Under the pieces are notes generated by a model. That model was not told where the DNA came from and ran no database searches. It saw only the letters and a program-made list of their open reading frames with translations. Positions 6,573 to 8,203 of a stretch of 8,203 nucleotides of DNA are shown here, in pieces. The translations under genes and the position numbers were made by a program. Positions within the stretch are counted from its first letter, which is position 1. Each line of letters opens with the position of its first letter. Source of the stretch: Lentimicrobiaceae bacterium (GTDB taxonomy: Bacteria > Bacteroidota > Bacteroidia > Bacteroidales > SKPS01); the NCBI GenBank assembly GCA_007119395.1, contig SKPS01000065.1, positions 1-8,203 of the forward strand, written 5' to 3'.

Positions 6573-8117
6573 CTATCGCACCCTGCGAAACAGTTTGTTC
6601 CACCTGATCTTGCCATCGAACCAACCTCTGTTTTTGTCAAGTGACAGCCACACAAAAACAGCTTTCCCCACCACATGGTCTTCAGGCACATAACCCCAGG
6701 TACGGCTGTCAAGAGAGTTATGCCTGTTGTCGCCCATCAACCAGTAGTAATCCATTTCAAACGTATAGGTGGTGGTCTCTTCTCCGTTTATCAGCACCTT
6801 GTTGTCTGTCACCTCCAGGGTGTTGTTTTCATACACCTCGATGGCTCTGCGGTACAGTGCAATGTTCTCCGGGGTCAATGGGATGGTCATACCTGCGGCG
6901 GGCATAACCAACGGACCAAACTGATCGATACTCCATTGAAAGTGGTTGGTATCTTGCGGGAACACGGTGGGTTCATGCGGGATCATAGGGGATTCCACCA
7001 TCCTGATACCGGGTATATTCCCCGACCCGATGATTTCAGCCACTGCGGGTGAGGTGTGCATAATAAACCCATGTGGAAAGGGTGCAACATCGGTAATATT
7101 GTATCTGCGGAACAGCTCCTGGAGGTAAGCGTGTTCATCCACATACACATGGTAACGGAATTGCACATCAGGGGGATCGGGGATGTGTTTCCCATTGACA
7201 TAGACGCGTCGGTTTCTGATTTCGAATGTATCGCCCGGCAAGGCAAGACACCGTTTGATGTAGTTGTCGCGCTTATCGACAGGTCGTGATACGATTTGGG
7301 ATCCATATCTTCTGTGCAGCATCTCCCGGCCCATACCCGGTCTGTAGTCACTGCCATACAATTGCTCGGCACGCATCTCTTCATGCAGAATGGCCACATA
7401 ATAGTTCAGCGCCTCTTCACCCAAAATCACCGTATCACCGGAAGGGTAATTGAACACCATGGCATCGTTCAGCTTAGGCTTACCCAGCCCCCTAAACCGA
7501 TAGTAGGGCAGAGATATCGCTTCGGAGTATGACTTCCCCCCTATCACCGGCATGTTGTTGTGGGTAAAGGGGAACGTGAGGGGTGTATTTGGCATCTTAG
7601 GGCCATAGGCATATTTACTCACAAAGAGGAAGTCACCCACCAACAGTGATCCCTCCATAGAGGAGGTGGGGATGGTATAGGCTTCAACAAGAAAGCCCCT
7701 GATAATCAGGGCTGCCACAACGGCAAAGATGATGGCGTCAGCCCACTCCCTTGCTTTGCTCTTTTTGTAGGGTGGCAAATCGCGGGGGTGGGTATAGCTC
7801 TCCTGCTCTGAAATGCCCAGCCAGGGGATATAACCCACCGAAAACAGCACCGCCGCACCCTGTTCAGCCATCCGAAACTTCCTGAACGTCTTGGCGGTCT
7901 CCACCAACATCAACATCAACATAAAGAGATTCAGAAATGGGATCGCAAGGAAGATGAACCACCACAAGGGCTTATCAATGACCTTCAACCAAATATAGAG
8001 GTTGTAAACCGGAACCAGGGCAGCCCAATATGGTTGGCCGGCCTTACGAAAGATAAAAGCGAGTCCGGTAATGATACCGGCTGCGTAAACAATCAGCAGG
8101 ATAAACAAGGTTTGCAT
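6573..8117 (-). CDS. lepB: Signal peptidase I, enlarged Bacteroidota type
   Basis: An inner-membrane serine protease (family S26) that removes signal peptides from Sec-exported proteins on the periplasmic side. The catalytic S153 lies in IPTSSMEGSLLVGD and the general-base K288 in YIKRCLALPGD; MGDNRHNSLDSRTWGYVP at 461-478 is the conserved C-terminal box. At 514 residues it is much longer than E. coli LepB (324). About 125 N-terminal residues carry extra hydrophobic stretches (about 1-23, 50-72, 88-101) around AALVPVYNLYIWLKVI, an arrangement I recall from other Bacteroidota LepB proteins. The conventional membrane anchor (127-147) immediately precedes the Ser box. There are two long insertions: Ser to Lys is 135 residues (55 in E. 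coli), and Lys to the GDNR box is about 174 (about 127 in E. coli). The ATG at 8117-8115 starts directly on a hydrophobic segment. All catalytic boxes are intact. It faces the PorE-like gene tail to tail. Confidence 0.96.
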   Translation of the reverse strand: MQTLFILLIVYAAGIITGLAFIFRKAGQPYWAALVPVYNLYIWLKVIDKPLWWFIFLAIPFLNLFMLMLMLVETAKTFRKFRMAEQGAAVLFSVGYIPWLGISEQESYTHPRDLPPYKKSKAREWADAIIFAVVAALIIRGFLVEAYTIPTSSMEGSLLVGDFLFVSKYAYGPKMPNTPLTFPFTHNNMPVIGGKSYSEAISLPYYRFRGLGKPKLNDAMVFNYPSGDTVILGEEALNYYVAILHEEMRAEQLYGSDYRPGMGREMLHRRYGSQIVSRPVDKRDNYIKRCLALPGDTFEIRNRRVYVNGKHIPDPPDVQFRYHVYVDEHAYLQELFRRYNITDVAPFPHGFIMHTSPAVAEIIGSGNIPGIRMVESPMIPHEPTVFPQDTNHFQWSIDQFGPLVMPAAGMTIPLTPENIALYRRAIEVYENNTLEVTDNKVLINGEETTTYTFEMDYYWLMGDNRHNSLDSRTWGYVPEDHVVGKAVFVWLSLDKNRGWFDGKIRWNKLFRRVR

Positions 8118-8138
8118 AATGGGTAAGGATTAATGCGG

Positions 8139-8146
8139 CAAATTTC
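8139..8146 (-). promoter_or_regulatory. Possible -7 promoter element for lepB
   Basis: Read on the minus strand this is GAAATTTG, one mismatch from the Bacteroidota -7 consensus TAnnTTTG, 21 bases upstream of the lepB ATG. No TTTG is present at the expected -33 distance. The stretch 8118-8203 has stops in all three minus-strand frames near the window edge, so no upstream gene of that strand reads into lepB within the window. This makes a local promoter plausible but unproven. Confidence 0.25.
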
Positions 8147-8203
8147 AGCAATAAACAGATCGCAGTGAATATCAGAGACGTTAAATCATGTTAAGGAATA
8201 AAC

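Noticed and set aside
1..8203. Mobile element, CRISPR array, RNA gene or defence system
   Set aside because: I saw no transposase or integrase motifs, no regularly spaced direct repeats, no tRNA/rRNA-like sequence and no defence-associated domains; nearly all of the window is explained by five recognisable genes.

Overview
The window reads as chromosomal DNA of a Bacteroidota bacterium, most likely of the order Bacteroidales. The reasons are a protease with a C-terminal type IX secretion (T9SS) sorting domain, a TPR/beta-propeller/OmpA envelope protein with the layout of PorE, a signal peptidase I with the extra N-terminal membrane region and insertions seen in this phylum, a TAnnTTTG-type promoter and no Shine-Dalgarno-like starts. 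A genus cannot be fixed from the sequence. Coding density is high: five protein genes (one partial), one real intergenic region (1044-1217) and a short one at the right edge. I see no rRNA, tRNA, insertion sequence, phage gene or CRISPR array.

Layout. Positions 1-1043 (minus) hold the first ~347 codons of imidazolonepropionase (hutI, histidine degradation); its 3' end lies left of the window. A divergent intergenic region follows, carrying a good Bacteroidota -7 box at 1195-1202. Three plus-strand genes then form a tight block: a secreted C10-family cysteine protease with two CUB-like domains and a T9SS sorting domain (1218-3368); chorismate synthase aroC after a 5-base gap (3374-4468); and a PorE-like periplasmic protein whose ATG overlaps the aroC stop (4465-6546). 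Converging on this block after only 26 bases is signal peptidase I, lepB (6573-8117, minus), starting near the right edge.

How the genes fit together. Three of the five genes belong to protein export. LepB removes Sec signal peptides in the inner membrane, a step the protease and the PorE-like protein both need. The protease then uses its C-terminal domain as a T9SS signal. The PorE-like protein resembles the T9SS component thought to tie the outer-membrane machinery to peptidoglycan. aroC, an anabolic enzyme at the end of the shikimate pathway, sits between cargo and anchor and is probably co-transcribed with them. hutI is catabolic and unrelated, though amino acid catabolism suits a proteolytic lifestyle.

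No wholly new system is evident. The points most worth a second look are the cargo-aroC-anchor operon, the missing lipobox on the PorE-like protein, the codon-composition switch inside the protease, and the enlarged LepB.
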